The position numbers and the translations under genes were made by a program. The notes under the pieces were generated by a model. It had not been told where the DNA came from. It saw only the letters and a list, made by a program, of their open reading frames with translations, and searched no databases. Positions 1 through 10,194 of a stretch of 64,000 nucleotides of DNA are shown here, one piece after another (the first letter of the stretch is position 1; the number at the start of each line of letters is the position of its first letter). Source of the stretch: Pseudocolwellia agarivorans (GTDB taxonomy: Bacteria; Pseudomonadota; Gammaproteobacteria; Enterobacterales; Alteromonadaceae). The stretch covers positions 124,001 through 188,000 of the forward strand of contig NZ_MUZU01000002.1 of NCBI RefSeq assembly GCF_002000085.1, in the 5' to 3' direction.

Positions 1-71
1 TAAATGGATTTGAAGCCTGTACTTAGATTTTTTCGTGGTCACGAATACTTGTATATTGAATATTAGACAAT

Positions 72-98
72 AAAAAACCCACATGAATGTGGGTTTTT
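72..98 (-). terminator. rho-independent terminator of aroG
   Basis: An 11-bp perfect stem (73-83 with 88-98) encloses the tetraloop TGAA and carries A/T runs on both flanks. It lies 20 bases past the aroG stop in the direction of transcription. The run of T on the minus strand makes it a textbook terminator, and its symmetry means it could also stop transcription entering from the left edge. Confidence 0.85.
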
Positions 99-117
99 AG
101 ATACAAAAATTATCAAT

Positions 118-1173
118 CTATTTTGAACGACGTGCTGTTACTGCATCGTTAAGTTGCGCTAGCATGGTTTCAGTATCATCCCAACCAATACAGGCATCAG
201 TAATACTTTGCCCGTAGGTTACAGCTTTACCATCAACTAAGTCTTGACGACCTTCAACAAGGTGACTTTCAACCATAACACCAAAAATGTTTTGATTGCC
301 GTCTGCAATTTGTTGGCTAACATCTGTAGACACTAGCATTTGATTTTCAAATTTCTTACTACTATTGGCATGGCTAAAGTCAATCATGATACGAGTATTC
401 AACTTAGATTTTTCTAATAGTTGAGTAACTTCGCTTACGCTATCGCGATCGAAGTTTGTGGTTTTACCGCCACGTAAAATAATGTGGCAATCTTTGTTAC
501 CCGTTGTTTCTACAATGGCTGAATGACCAAATTTAGTTACTGACAAAAAGTGATGTGATGCAGCAGCTGAGCCAATAGCATCTACAGCTACTTTGATGGT
601 TCCATCTGTGCCGTTTTTAAAACCTACAGGACATGATAAACCAGATGCTAATTCGCGATGTACTTGGCTTTCTGTAGTACGTGCTCCAATAGCACCCCAA
701 CACATAAAATCAGCCATGTACTGAGGTGTGATCATATCTAAAAATTCGCCCGCAGTAGGTAAACCCATTTCATTTAAATCAAGTAATAGTTTACGACCAA
801 TACGTAAACCATCATTTAATTTAAAGCTCTCGTCCATATAAGGGTCGTTGATTAGTCCTTTCCAACCAACTGTTGTACGTGGCTTTTCAAAATACACACG
901 CATTACAACTTCTAAGTTGCTTTTGTATTTTTCGCGTAATTTAACTAAGCGTTGACCATATTCTATTGCAGCTTCAGGATCATGAATTGAACAAGGACCG
1001 ATCACAACTAATAAGCGATCGTCTTTCCCTTCCAGAATATTGTGAATCGCATCTCTACCTGCAATAACCGATTTTGATGCATTATCAGACGATGGAAATC
1101 GTTCAAGTAATGCTACAGGTGGTAATAAATCTTTAATATTATTGATACGTACATCATCGGTTTGGTTAAACAT
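118..1173 (-). CDS. aroG: 3-deoxy-7-phosphoheptulonate synthase, AroG type
   Basis: This is a class I DAHP synthase of the AroFGH family. It condenses phosphoenolpyruvate with erythrose 4-phosphate, the first step of the shikimate pathway, in the cytoplasm. The 351 residues run nearly collinear with the Phe-sensitive E. coli AroG (350 aa), including its N-terminal stretch (NDDLRI-like start and KDLLPPVALLE). The metal-binding Cys61 sits in GPCSIHDP, with MRVYFEKPRTTVGWKG and GARTTESQVHRELASG further on. The closeness of the regulatory N-terminus suggests the Phe-sensitive isoenzyme, but the effector was inferred, not tested. It is monocistronic, divergent from add, and ends at a strong terminator. 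I saw no clear TyrR or TrpR box upstream. Confidence 0.95.
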   Translation of the reverse strand: MFNQTDDVRINNIKDLLPPVALLERFPSSDNASKSVIAGRDAIHNILEGKDDRLLVVIGPCSIHDPEAAIEYGQRLVKLREKYKSNLEVVMRVYFEKPRTTVGWKGLINDPYMDESFKLNDGLRIGRKLLLDLNEMGLPTAGEFLDMITPQYMADFMCWGAIGARTTESQVHRELASGLSCPVGFKNGTDGTIKVAVDAIGSAAASHHFLSVTKFGHSAIVETTGNKDCHIILRGGKTTNFDRDSVSEVTQLLEKSKLNTRIMIDFSHANSSKKFENQMLVSTDVSQQIADGNQNIFGVMVESHLVEGRQDLVDGKAVTYGQSITDACIGWDDTETMLAQLNDAVTARRSK

Positions 1174-1394
1174 AATAAGTTCTCTTCACTGCAAATTTCA
1201 TAAAATTTAGTAACGTTTAATTATCTGCCTATTTCATATCGGACATATAGATAACTAGCGAAAAATTAGCCGGACAATGTACCAATCTTCTACAAATATT
1301 ACTAGGGATAACGCTATAATAAATGAATTAAACCGTTACAAAATGGGTTAAACTTAATAATTATAATCTAAGAACTAAAGGAGACTCTATTTAA

Positions 1395-2396
1395 ATGATA
1401 AATCCAAACCTACCTCTTATCGATTTACACCGCCACTTAGACGGAAATATAAGAGCACAAACCATCTGGGAATTAGCTCAACAAAATAATATTGCTTTAC
1501 CTGTTAAGCACTTCGAAGACTTTATACCGCATGTTCAAATTATAGAAAGCGAACCTGATTTACTTGCTTTTCTCAAAAAACTTGATTGGGGCGTTAATGT
1601 ATTAGCGAGTTTAGATGATTGCAAACGTATAGCTTTTGAAAATGTTGAAGATGTATTTAACGCAGGAATTCATTACGCTGAATTAAGGTTTTCTCCTTAT
1701 TACATGTCTATGGCTTATAATCTGCCTATTGAAGATGTGGTTGCTGCAGTCATTGATGGTGTTAATGAAGGCATGAAAAAATATCCGGTTAAAATTAAGT
1801 TAATTGGTATTTTAAGTCGTACTTTTGGCGTAGAACAATGCCAAAAGGAGTTAAGCGCATTATTAGCACATAAAGATAAATTAATTGCTATCGACTTAGC
1901 TGGCGACGAATATAACTATCCTGGAGAGTTATTTACTAATCACTTTAAACAAGTAGCTAATGCTGATTTACACGTAACGATTCACGCGGGTGAAGCGGCA
2001 GGTCCTGCAAGTGTATGGCAAGCCATTAACGATTTAAAAGCAGAGCGTATTGGTCATGGGGTTAAAAGTTACCAAGACGAAAGTCTACTTGAGTATATGC
2101 AACAACATAACATTGCTATTGAGTCATGTTTAACCTCTAACTTTCAAACAGGTACAGTAACCGACTTAAGCAAACATCCTATTAAAACATTTTTAAAATA
2201 CGGTATTCCTGTTTGTTTAAATACAGATGATCCAGCTGTTGAAGGTATTGAATTAAAAGGTGAATTTAAACTAGCGCAAACAGTATTAGGTTTTACTGAT
2301 ACTGAAATAAGCCAACTACAACAAAACGCTGTTGCCGTTGCTTTTATGTCTGATAGTGAACGAAAAGCACTTATTGAAGCGGTAGCAAAAAAATAA
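1395..2396 (+). CDS. add: adenosine deaminase
   Basis: The enzyme converts adenosine and deoxyadenosine to inosine and deoxyinosine in purine salvage. The 333 residues match E. coli Add over the full length. Zinc and catalytic positions are visible: His12 and His14 (LHRHLDGN), His197 and Glu200 (HAGE), His221 (IGHGV) and Asp278-Asp279 (NTDDP). The start is supported by AAAGGAGA about ten bases upstream of the ATG. Its neighbour deoD phosphorolyses the inosine it makes, so the pair forms a short purine route. The 175-bp gap to deoD suggests a separate promoter. Confidence 0.95.
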   Translation: MINPNLPLIDLHRHLDGNIRAQTIWELAQQNNIALPVKHFEDFIPHVQIIESEPDLLAFLKKLDWGVNVLASLDDCKRIAFENVEDVFNAGIHYAELRFSPYYMSMAYNLPIEDVVAAVIDGVNEGMKKYPVKIKLIGILSRTFGVEQCQKELSALLAHKDKLIAIDLAGDEYNYPGELFTNHFKQVANADLHVTIHAGEAAGPASVWQAINDLKAERIGHGVKSYQDESLLEYMQQHNIAIESCLTSNFQTGTVTDLSKHPIKTFLKYGIPVCLNTDDPAVEGIELKGEFKLAQTVLGFTDTEISQLQQNAVAVAFMSDSERKALIEAVAKK

Positions 2397-2571
2397 CAAG
2401 TTATACAAATGATATTACTTAGCATGAAGCTGGATTTACCCAGTAAGTTACAGTAAAATTTAATCGATTAAAAAATTAAACACCCATCAGTAAAAAATCC
2501 TTGATAGCAGATTTTTCTATAAACTGGCTAGAAACTTACTGAGATTTTAACAACTAAAAAGGTTATTTCTC

Positions 2572-3276
2572 ATGGCAACACCTCATATAGAAGCAGCTCC
2601 AAATGATTTCGCTAAAACAGTACTTATGCCTGGCGACCCATTGCGAGCAAAGTTTATCGCAGAAAACTTTCTAGACGATGCTAAATGCGTAACACGTGTA
2701 CGTAACATATTAGGTTACACTGGCACTTACAAAGGCCAACCTATTTCAGTAATGGGTTCAGGCATGGGCATTCCGTCAATATCTATCTACGCAACCGAAT
2801 TATATAAAGATTACGGCGTTGAAAACATTATACGCATAGGTTCTTGTGGCGCTGTTCGCGACGAAATTAATGTAGGTGACGTAATTGTTGGTATGGCAGC
2901 AAGTACTGATTCTAACGTAAACAGAATGCGTTTGAATCAATGTGACTTTGCAGCAACAGCAGACTTTGGCTTATTACAAAAAGTTGCTAATACCGCAGCA
3001 AAAATCAATAAAAAAATAAATGTAGGTAATGTTTTTACCGCTGATTTGTTTTACACACCTCAACCAGAAATGTTTGCATTAATGGAAAAATATGGAATTT
3101 TAGCGGTAGAAATGGAAGCCGCTGGATTATATGGTGTTGCTGCTGAATACGGTAAAAAAGCATTAGCGGTATTTACCGTAAGCGATCACATTAAAACCGG
3201 TGAAAGCATGTCTGCTGATGAGCGTGAAACATCGTTTAAAGACATGATGGAATTAACATTAGAAAGTATTTTATAG
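2572..3276 (+). CDS. deoD: purine-nucleoside phosphorylase, hexameric DeoD type
   Basis: DeoD cleaves purine (deoxy)nucleosides with phosphate to the free base and (deoxy)ribose 1-phosphate. The 234 residues match E. coli DeoD (239 aa). Visible features are His5 (ATPHIEA), the phosphate-binding region MPGDPLRAK and GSCGAVR (90-96), the nucleoside-binding Glu180 in VEMEAAG, and Asp205 in SDH, which protonates the purine. The product deoxyribose 1-phosphate feeds deoB and deoC encoded nearby. A perfect terminator follows 25 bases after the stop. Confidence 0.95.
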   Translation: MATPHIEAAPNDFAKTVLMPGDPLRAKFIAENFLDDAKCVTRVRNILGYTGTYKGQPISVMGSGMGIPSISIYATELYKDYGVENIIRIGSCGAVRDEINVGDVIVGMAASTDSNVNRMRLNQCDFAATADFGLLQKVANTAAKINKKINVGNVFTADLFYTPQPEMFALMEKYGILAVEMEAAGLYGVAAEYGKKALAVFTVSDHIKTGESMSADERETSFKDMMELTLESIL

Positions 3277-3301
3277 ATAAAAACACTTCTCAATAACAAT
3301 C

Positions 3302-3332
3302 AAAAAAGGCTAGCGATGCTAGCCTTTTTTTT
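3302..3332. terminator. bidirectional terminator between deoD and the TonB receptor gene
   Basis: A 13-bp perfect inverted repeat (3302-3314 with 3318-3330; core GGCTAGC, loop GAT) has A and T runs on its two sides. It separates the convergent deoD (+) and TonB receptor (-) genes and can serve both. Confidence 0.85.
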
Positions 3333-3352
3333 ACTCATTTTATTAATAGTTA

Positions 3353-5620
3353 TTAATAAAAGTTCGCTTTAAACTCTACGCCAAAGAACCGAGGTTCATT
3401 AACAAAACCTGTTAAATTGTTAAAGTCGATAGCACCTGTTAACTTTTCTTCATCAGTGATATTACGTCCGAATAAAGCTACTTCGTATTCACTATCATCG
3501 CCACTCCACTCATATCCTACACGGAAGCCGCCTTCTAATAATGCATCGCCTGTAAATTCAGTTGATTCATATAAAAAGAAATTAACTTCACTGCGGTAAG
3601 ACCAATCGGTATAAACGTAGATTTCACCATCACCTAACTCTTGAGACCAACGAGCAGAAAGGTTACTGATCCACTCTGGCGATTGTGGTAAAGAATTACC
3701 ATCGATCAACGCAAAACCTCTAGAATCAATCGTGTCTGTTACTGTACAACCACCACCACACGGTTGAACTCCAAGCCCACGTTCTTGTATTTCAGTATTG
3801 TTGTAGCTTACACTTCCTGCTACAACTAAATCAGCTGTAATAAAGTATTCACCGTCTAATTCAAAACCGTAACCAACCGCTTTATCTGCATTTATCAAAC
3901 TCGTTAAATTACCGCTACCACCTACAGCTGTTAACTGCTGATCGTTAACTTGATAATAAAAAACAGAACCGTCTAATCGGCCCATATTATCAGCAGTAGT
4001 AGATTTAAAGCCCATCTCTATTGAATTCACTGTTTCAGAATCAGCTGTTGATGAAGGCACTCCAAATAATGTATTACGTCCTTGAACACTTGGCGCTCTA
4101 TAACCTCTAGCTAAACGAGCATACAAATTGGTTTGTTCAGTCCACTTATAATTAACACTCAAGTCACCACTAACTTGAGAATCATCAACATTAGATTCAT
4201 CACTAAATGTAGATCCTATTAATTCCCCACGCCATTTACGTTCGTCATCAGAGTAACGTAAACCACCATTAATACTTACACTGTCAGAAATGTCATAATC
4301 TAATGAAGCAAATACAGCCCAAGCTGTTGTTTCCATTTCTTGTATCGCAACACCGTTTGGAACTCCATTTGCTAAAGTATCAAAACTCAGGTTATTAATC
4401 GTTAAATCTTCATCAAAATAGAAGAACCCCACCTGGTAATCAAACTTCCCTAGTTCATTACTAGAAAGTCGGATTTCTTGCGTTAATTGTTTATGATCAG
4501 GCATTTTAGCGCCAGATTCTGATGGAAATGGAATAAACCCAGGCCCCATATCACTTGGATCACATCCAGGAATTTGGGTTATACCACAACCGTAACCTCC
4601 ATCAATATCCCCTACAGAAAACATTTCAGCCGACTCGTAACCTGAGATAGACGTTAAGGTATAATCGCCTAAATTGTATTCAAGTTTTAAACTTGTTCCT
4701 TGCATATCTATCGTTTGATTATTTCGAACAGCTGCATCATGGTAAATGGTTTCACGATCAAAGTTATCAACTAAATCATTTGTACCCGGTTTAATAATGT
4801 TTGCACGAAATATACGAGCATCAGCTTCTGCGTCTCTAAAGTGGTAATTAAATAATGCTGAAAAATCATCATTTGGTTCCCACAACAATTGCACTCTACC
4901 AGCTGTTTCGCTATAACCACCCAGTTGATCTTTTTGTTCGAAACCCGGTGCTTCGTTATCAATCCAATCTTCACGGTCTTGTTGTAATAAAGAAACACGT
5001 GCTGATAAAGTATCCGTTAAACCACCACCAACAGCTACACGAAAGTCGGTAGAATTAAACGAACCATAAGAGCCTGACACGGTTGCATCAAAGTCTTGAG
5101 TTGGCTTTTTAGATTGAACTTTTACAATACCTGCAGGTGTATTACGACCAAATAAAGTACCTTGAGGACCACGAAGTACTTCAACACGCTCAATATCAAA
5201 CATTGGCATGCCTTTCGTTAATGCATTTTCAAGTACCACATCATCGTAAATAAGTGATACGGGTTGAGAAGCTAGTAAATCAAAATCTGTATTACCCAAA
5301 CCACGAATATAAAAACGAGGGAAAGTACGACCAAATGAAGACTCAATTAATAAACTAGGTACTTTAGCTGATAATGCTCTAACATCCATTCCTGAAGAAC
5401 CCAATACTTCAAGTTTTTTAGGCGTTAATGCCGAAACTGAAATAGGTACATCTTTAATGTTTTCTACCCTTTTACGAGCTGTTACTTCAATCACCTCAAT
5501 ACCTACAACTTCTTGTTCTGAGGTTTCTTCAGCGTAAACTGATTGTGCTGCAAAAAAACTACCTGCAGCAAATACAGTTTGAATACAAAGAGCTAAAGGA
5601 CTTGGTTTAAATTTACGCAT
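3353..5620 (-). CDS. TonB-dependent receptor, probable nucleoside uptake
   Basis: This is a 755-residue outer-membrane TonB-dependent receptor. A signal peptide ends near residue 30 (SVYA/EE), followed by a TonB-box-like stretch (IEVIEVTARKR), a plug domain with RVEVLRGPQGTLFGRNTPAG near residues 147-166, and a beta-barrel ending in aromatic Tyr (KANFY), as barrels usually do. It lies 44 bases downstream of deoB on the same strand, so the two are probably co-transcribed and opposite the udk-nupC operon. That context, not the sequence, suggests it imports nucleosides or related compounds. The plug resembles siderophore and small-substrate receptors, so another ligand is possible. Confidence 0.85.
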   Translation of the reverse strand: MRKFKPSPLALCIQTVFAAGSFFAAQSVYAEETSEQEVVGIEVIEVTARKRVENIKDVPISVSALTPKKLEVLGSSGMDVRALSAKVPSLLIESSFGRTFPRFYIRGLGNTDFDLLASQPVSLIYDDVVLENALTKGMPMFDIERVEVLRGPQGTLFGRNTPAGIVKVQSKKPTQDFDATVSGSYGSFNSTDFRVAVGGGLTDTLSARVSLLQQDREDWIDNEAPGFEQKDQLGGYSETAGRVQLLWEPNDDFSALFNYHFRDAEADARIFRANIIKPGTNDLVDNFDRETIYHDAAVRNNQTIDMQGTSLKLEYNLGDYTLTSISGYESAEMFSVGDIDGGYGCGITQIPGCDPSDMGPGFIPFPSESGAKMPDHKQLTQEIRLSSNELGKFDYQVGFFYFDEDLTINNLSFDTLANGVPNGVAIQEMETTAWAVFASLDYDISDSVSINGGLRYSDDERKWRGELIGSTFSDESNVDDSQVSGDLSVNYKWTEQTNLYARLARGYRAPSVQGRNTLFGVPSSTADSETVNSIEMGFKSTTADNMGRLDGSVFYYQVNDQQLTAVGGSGNLTSLINADKAVGYGFELDGEYFITADLVVAGSVSYNNTEIQERGLGVQPCGGGCTVTDTIDSRGFALIDGNSLPQSPEWISNLSARWSQELGDGEIYVYTDWSYRSEVNFFLYESTEFTGDALLEGGFRVGYEWSGDDSEYEVALFGRNITDEEKLTGAIDFNNLTGFVNEPRFFGVEFKANFY

Positions 5621-5664
5621 TAACTTATCTCCACTTTATATGATGGTATTTCATGTATTTAAAT

Positions 5665-6897
5665 TTAATTATTTTTAATATTTGTTTTTAATTTGAGTTG
5701 CTTATAAAAACTTGTGCCATACTCCATCGCTTCTAAATTAAAAAGCTCTGCTATCGTTTGCCCTAAATCAGCGAACGAAGACCTTTCTCCAAGGTCTATT
5801 GATTCAATATTATTGTGGTAGGCAAGTATAGGTACGTATTCACGTGTATGATCATTACCTGGCCATGTAGGATCACAACCATGATCTGCAATAAAAAACA
5901 CAATATCATCGTCATTTAATTGATTAAAAATATCAGGTAATCTTTTATCTAAGTACTCTAACGCTTCTGCATAACCTACGGGATCGCGTCGATGACCAAA
6001 GTCTTGGTCAAAATTAACAAGGTTGGTAAAAATAATACTGTTGTCGCTCACCGTATTAATATGTTCAATAGTTGAATCAATTAGTGCTGGAATACCCGTG
6101 GCTTTTGTATTTGATGTAATCCCTTGATGTGCAAAAATATCGGCAATTTTTCCTATACTAAACACTTCACCGCCGTTATCACTATGTTTGTCTAGTACCG
6201 TTTTTGAAGGGGGTAAAACTGAATAATCTCTGCGATTTCCTGTTCGTGTAAAACTAGCAGAATCTTCACCAATAAATGGTCGAGCAATAACACGCCCAAT
6301 ATTATGGTCATCTAAAATAGTTCTAACCTTTTCGCAATAAGCATATAAATTATCAAGTCCAAAATGCTCTTCATGAGCGGCCACCTGAAATACACTATCG
6401 GCCGAGGTATAACAAATAGGTAAATGAGTTTTTATATGTTCTTCACCTAAAGCCGCAATTATAGTAGTACCTGATGCATGACAATTCCCCAGCATACCAG
6501 CATAACCCGTTTCTGTATTAATGGTATCAATTAACGATTGAGGGAAACTATTCTCGCGTTCTGAAAAATAAGTCCAATCAAATAACACAGGTACTCCCAT
6601 CATTTCCCAATGACCACTAGGTGTATCTTTACCCGTACTTATTTCTGCAGCATGAGCAAAAGCACCTTTAATGGGAGTTCCGCCTATATAAGGAAAGCTT
6701 CTACCTGATGCTTCTTCACACGCTTTAACTAGACCTAATGACGATAGGTTAGGAATATTAATTTTTTTATTGGTTTTATCAAAATATGCTTGAGATAAAT
6801 TAGCAAAAGTATTTGCATTTACATCACCAAACTTTTCAGCATCTGGCGCATAGCCAATACCAAAACTATCAATTACAAATATTATTGCTCTTGCCAT
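5665..6897 (-). CDS. deoB: phosphopentomutase
   Basis: DeoB interconverts (deoxy)ribose 1-phosphate and 5-phosphate, linking nucleoside phosphorolysis to DeoC and the pentose phosphate pathway. The 410 residues match the usual ~407. Visible are the N-terminal metal-binding segment FVIDSFGIGYAPDA (Asp10), the phospho-acceptor Thr92 in GKDTPSGHWE, and the C-terminal metal site ADHGCDPTWPGNDHTRE. It heads a minus-strand unit with the TonB receptor 44 bases downstream and is divergent from udk-nupC-deoC-tdk-upp, sharing a 526-bp intergenic region that carries a RutR-box-like site. Confidence 0.95.
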   Translation of the reverse strand: MARAIIFVIDSFGIGYAPDAEKFGDVNANTFANLSQAYFDKTNKKINIPNLSSLGLVKACEEASGRSFPYIGGTPIKGAFAHAAEISTGKDTPSGHWEMMGVPVLFDWTYFSERENSFPQSLIDTINTETGYAGMLGNCHASGTTIIAALGEEHIKTHLPICYTSADSVFQVAAHEEHFGLDNLYAYCEKVRTILDDHNIGRVIARPFIGEDSASFTRTGNRRDYSVLPPSKTVLDKHSDNGGEVFSIGKIADIFAHQGITSNTKATGIPALIDSTIEHINTVSDNSIIFTNLVNFDQDFGHRRDPVGYAEALEYLDKRLPDIFNQLNDDDIVFFIADHGCDPTWPGNDHTREYVPILAYHNNIESIDLGERSSFADLGQTIAELFNLEAMEYGTSFYKQLKLKTNIKNN

Positions 6898-7423
6898 TTT
6901 ATTTCTCAGTAACTCTCATGTTTTTTCATTATAGACGTTTTTAACGCTTAACTTATTAACCGCAAGCAATAACTATAGGCGATAAAATAAATTAATGATG
7001 TATCAATACCTGTAACCATGTTGCTTAGTAACGATAACGTCTATTAATTAAAATTGTCTTTTTTCTAAGCACCTTAATTTACAGAAAAAATATATAACTC
7101 TCAATCAAAAGCTGACACTAATGTCAAATAAATTTATATTGGTAAATAATCTAAGTGTTTTTAATGGCAATTAATAGCAAAATTTAAGTTTTCTATAGAT
7201 AAATAGATTGATCGACAAGTTTAAACATGACCAACCGGTCAAGATGTGATAATTTAGTTAAAATAAGTAACGATTAATAACACGACATGGTAAATTTACG
7301 TATATATTAAATGTAAATTAGCATTCATTTTTTCAAACGAGTATTACACTTTATAAGTAAAATTCGTCATGTTATTAGTAACATAAAAAATCACAATGAA
7401 TACGTAAACTTAAAGGCACCGTT
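6898..7423. other. divergent deoB/udk intergenic region
   Basis: This 526-bp AT-rich region holds the promoters of both nucleoside operons. The clearest element is the RutR-box-like palindrome at 7227-7242. I saw no RNA gene or further coding sequence. TGTGA at 7245-7249 and TCACA at 7391-7395 are isolated half-sites and do not make a CRP site. Confidence 0.6.
7227..7242. promoter_or_regulatory. RutR-box-like operator upstream of deoB and udk
   Basis: ATGACCAACCGGTCAA matches the E. coli RutR consensus TTGACCA-NN-TGGTCAA at 12 of 14 defined positions and is itself a near palindrome (TGACC/GGTCA arms). It is placed to control both divergent nucleoside operons. The likely ligand-responsive protein is the RutR-like TetR regulator at 18661-19344. 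Confidence 0.6.
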
Positions 7424-8065
7424 TTGATACAAAACAAACCTACAATTATCGCTATCGCTGGAGCTTCAGCTTCAGGAAAAACATTATTTGCACAAACGAT
7501 TTATGATGAATTATTACCTGAACTAGGTCGTAAAGGTATTTCAATTATTAAAGAAGATTCTTATTACAAAGATCAAACACACCTTAAAATTGAAGAAAGA
7601 GAATTAACTAATTACGATCACCCCAATGCATTTGAACATTCATTAATGAGTGAGCATCTTCATCAGTTAGTGCAAAACAATAGTATCGAATGTCCTATTT
7701 ATTGTTATAAAACACATACAAGAACAGCAGAAACTGTCACGATGACTCCAACACCTATTATTCTTGTTGAAGGGATCTTACTATTATCAAACCCTGAATT
7801 ACGTGAAAGATTTAATATTAAAGTGTATATGGATACCCCACTAGATATATGTTTAATAAGAAGAATAAAAAGAGACACCGTTGAGCGAGAACGTAGTATT
7901 GAATCAATCACTAACCAATATTTAGACACAGTTCGCCCGATGTATTATCAGTTTATTGAGCCTTCAAAGCTTTGGGCTGATATTGTTATTACTCGTGGCG
8001 GTAAAAATAGAATGGCAATTGAAGTACTTAAAGCAAAAATACGTCAATTAATAAGCCATAAATAA
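7424..8065 (+). CDS. udk: uridine kinase
   Basis: Udk phosphorylates uridine and cytidine to UMP and CMP in pyrimidine salvage. Length is 213 residues, as in E. coli. The P-loop GASASGKT lies at residues 13-20, and the uridine kinase motif YDHPNAFEH near 66-74 is present. The start codon is TTG, chosen because AAAGG lies eight bases upstream. It is the first gene of udk-nupC-deoC-tdk-upp; the next gene starts 25 bases after its stop. Confidence 0.9.
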   Translation: MIQNKPTIIAIAGASASGKTLFAQTIYDELLPELGRKGISIIKEDSYYKDQTHLKIEERELTNYDHPNAFEHSLMSEHLHQLVQNNSIECPIYCYKTHTRTAETVTMTPTPIILVEGILLLSNPELRERFNIKVYMDTPLDICLIRRIKRDTVERERSIESITNQYLDTVRPMYYQFIEPSKLWADIVITRGGKNRMAIEVLKAKIRQLISHK

Positions 8066-8090
8066 AAACAATAAAAAGTAGAGGATTTTT

Positions 8091-9335
8091 ATGGAACTTG
8101 GTGCATTTAAAGGTGTTTTTGGGGTCATATTCCTCTTAGCCGTTGCGGTATTTTTATCTCATAACAGATCAAAAATTAATTGGAGAACAGTAGGTTTTGC
8201 TTTTGGTTTACAAATCGTTTTAGGTGCATTTGTACTCTACATTCCTTTTGGTAAAGAAGCCTTAATATCCATTACTAATGGCGTTCAACAAGTTATAGAT
8301 AGTGCCAAAGCAGGTATCAATTTTCTATTTGGCGGCTTAGGCACCGACGCTATGTTTTCTAATGGTGTGGGGTTTGTTTTTGCTATACGCGTATTACCCG
8401 TTATTATTTTCTTCTCTTCGTTAATTGCTGTTTTATATCATTTAGGTGTTATGCAGTGGGTTATTCGAATTATTGGCGGTGGCTTACAAAAGCTATTAAA
8501 AACATCTAAACCTGAATCTCTTTCTGCTACGGCTAATATATTTGTTGGCCAAACTGAAGCCCCTTTAATAGTCCGCCCTTATATCGCTAAAATGAGTCAA
8601 TCTGAGTTATTCGCTATTATGGTGGGGGGGTTAGCCTCTGTCGCAGGTAGTATAATGGCTGGTTATGCAGGTTTAGGTATCGATCTTAAATACCTAATTG
8701 CGGCTTCGTTTATGGCTGCTCCTGGCGGCTTATTAATGGCAAAAATCATTATTCCTGAAACAGAAAAAATGAACATTAATCAAGATGAAGTTGAAGAAGT
8801 AGAAGAAGACGAAAAACCGGTAAACGTAATAGATGCAGCCGCAACAGGCGCAACCTCAGGATTAAAATTAGCTGTAAACGTTGGTGCTATGCTACTTGCC
8901 TTTATTGCCCTAATCGCTTTATTAAACATGATAATTGGTGGCATTGGTTCTTTATTTGGTTACGACCATATTACAATTGAATGGATGCTCGGCTACATAT
9001 TTGCACCTATTGCTTACGTTATTGGCGTTCCTGCAAGCGAGATGCTACAAGCCGGTAGTTTTATCGGTCAAAAAATTGTAGTTAATGAATTTTTTGCCTA
9101 TGTTAATTTTGTAGAAATTAAAGACTCGTTAAGTGTTGGCACACAAGCAATAGTTACCTTTGCATTATGTGGTTTTGCTAACTTATCGTCTATTGCAATT
9201 TTGTTAGGCGGTATTGGTTCAATGGCACCAAGTCGCAGACCAGACATAGCTCGCCTAGGCTTAAAAGCCATGATTGCAGCAACACTTGCCAACTTAATGA
9301 GTGCCGCTATTGCGGGTATTTTCATTACATTGTAA
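8091..9335 (+). CDS. nupC: concentrative nucleoside transporter, NupC/CNT family
   Basis: This is an inner-membrane nucleoside:cation symporter of 414 residues with many hydrophobic segments. CNT hallmarks are visible: the [12 protein letters not shown] segment near residues 153-164, followed by the [17 protein letters not shown] segment near 370-390. A charged loop ([11 protein letters not shown]) sits near residue 230. It works downstream of an outer-membrane entry step, plausibly the TonB receptors in this block, and upstream of Udk, Tdk and the phosphorylases. It is co-directional with udk and deoC. Confidence 0.93.
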   Translation: MELGAFKGVFGVIFLLAVAVFLSHNRSKINWRTVGFAFGLQIVLGAFVLYIPFGKEALISITNGVQQVIDSAKAGINFLFGGLGTDAMFSNGVGFVFAIRVLPVIIFFSSLIAVLYHLGVMQWVIRIIGGGLQKLLKTSKPESLSATANIFVGQTEAPLIVRPYIAKMSQSELFAIMVGGLASVAGSIMAGYAGLGIDLKYLIAASFMAAPGGLLMAKIIIPETEKMNINQDEVEEVEEDEKPVNVIDAAATGATSGLKLAVNVGAMLLAFIALIALLNMIIGGIGSLFGYDHITIEWMLGYIFAPIAYVIGVPASEMLQAGSFIGQKIVVNEFFAYVNFVEIKDSLSVGTQAIVTFALCGFANLSSIAILLGGIGSMAPSRRPDIARLGLKAMIAATLANLMSAAIAGIFITL

Positions 9336-9390
9336 TGACACTATGTAACCATAGTTAACATGAATAAATTTATTATTAAGAAGCTTTAAC

Positions 9391-10164
9391 ATGACAAATA
9401 AACAAGACATCGCCGCCCTATCGTTATCGTTAATCGACCTAACCACTTTAACGAATACTGAAACAGATAACGACATTATTACATTATGCCAACAGGCGAA
9501 GTCGTCTGTTGGTGAAACAGCAGCTATTTGTATTTATCCTAAATATATCCCTGTAGCTAAAGCTCAATTAGCCAAACAAAATACACCAAATATCAAAATA
9601 GCCACAGTTACTAACTTCCCTCACGGCAATGATGATGTTGATTTAGCTGTAAGCGAAACTCTTGAAGCAGTTAAACTAGGTGCTGACGAAGTGGATGTAG
9701 TATTCCCTTACAAAGCACTAATTGCCGGTAATACAGATATTGGTTTTGAGCTTGTTAAAGCGTGTAAAGCCGCGTGTGGTGCACATGTTTTACTTAAAGT
9801 AATTATTGAATCTGGCGAGCTTGCAACACCAGAGCTCATTAAACAAGCGAGTGAAATATCGATTAACGCTGGAGCTGATTTTATTAAAACCTCTACAGGT
9901 AAAGTGGCTATTAATGCTACACCTGAAGCAGCTAAAATCATGTTAAATGTAATAAACGACTTGAATCCTAATGTAGGCTTTAAAGCCGCAGGTGGCGTTA
10001 AAAATGTCGAAGATGCAGAGGTTTACTTAAACTTAGTGTTTGATATTTTAGGCGCATCTTGGCTTAACAAAACACATTTCCGATTTGGTGCAAGTAGCCT
10101 ACTAGGTAACCTTTTAATTACCTTAAACCAAAATGTCGATAAACCGAGTGCTTCAGCATATTAA
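9391..10164 (+). CDS. deoC: deoxyribose-phosphate aldolase
   Basis: DeoC cleaves 2-deoxyribose 5-phosphate to glyceraldehyde 3-phosphate and acetaldehyde. The 257 residues match the E. coli form (259). The Schiff-base Lys166 lies in FIKTSTGK, the proton-relay Lys198 in GFKAAGGVK, and Asp102 in [10 protein letters not shown]. It is third in the udk operon, 55 bases after nupC, and takes the product of DeoB encoded on the opposite strand. Confidence 0.95.
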   Translation: MTNKQDIAALSLSLIDLTTLTNTETDNDIITLCQQAKSSVGETAAICIYPKYIPVAKAQLAKQNTPNIKIATVTNFPHGNDDVDLAVSETLEAVKLGADEVDVVFPYKALIAGNTDIGFELVKACKAACGAHVLLKVIIESGELATPELIKQASEISINAGADFIKTSTGKVAINATPEAAKIMLNVINDLNPNVGFKAAGGVKNVEDAEVYLNLVFDILGASWLNKTHFRFGASSLLGNLLITLNQNVDKPSASAY

Positions 10165-10194
10165 TTTTGAAATGACCTTAGGTACATAAGTCTC

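Noticed and set aside
1305-1320. GGGATAACGCTATAAT upstream of add, resembling half of the LacI-type palindrome at 46581-46614
   Set aside because: Only one half matches, and the gene is unrelated to glycan use. TATAAT at 1315-1320 may be a -10 element, but no good -35 was found.
2144-2425. Minus-strand open frame across the end of add
   Set aside because: It overlaps the conserved add coding sequence, lacks a ribosome site and has composition typical of an antisense shadow.
7245-7395. CRP-like site between deoB and udk
   Set aside because: TGTGA and TCACA occur but about 140 bases apart, not in the TGTGA-N6-TCACA arrangement.
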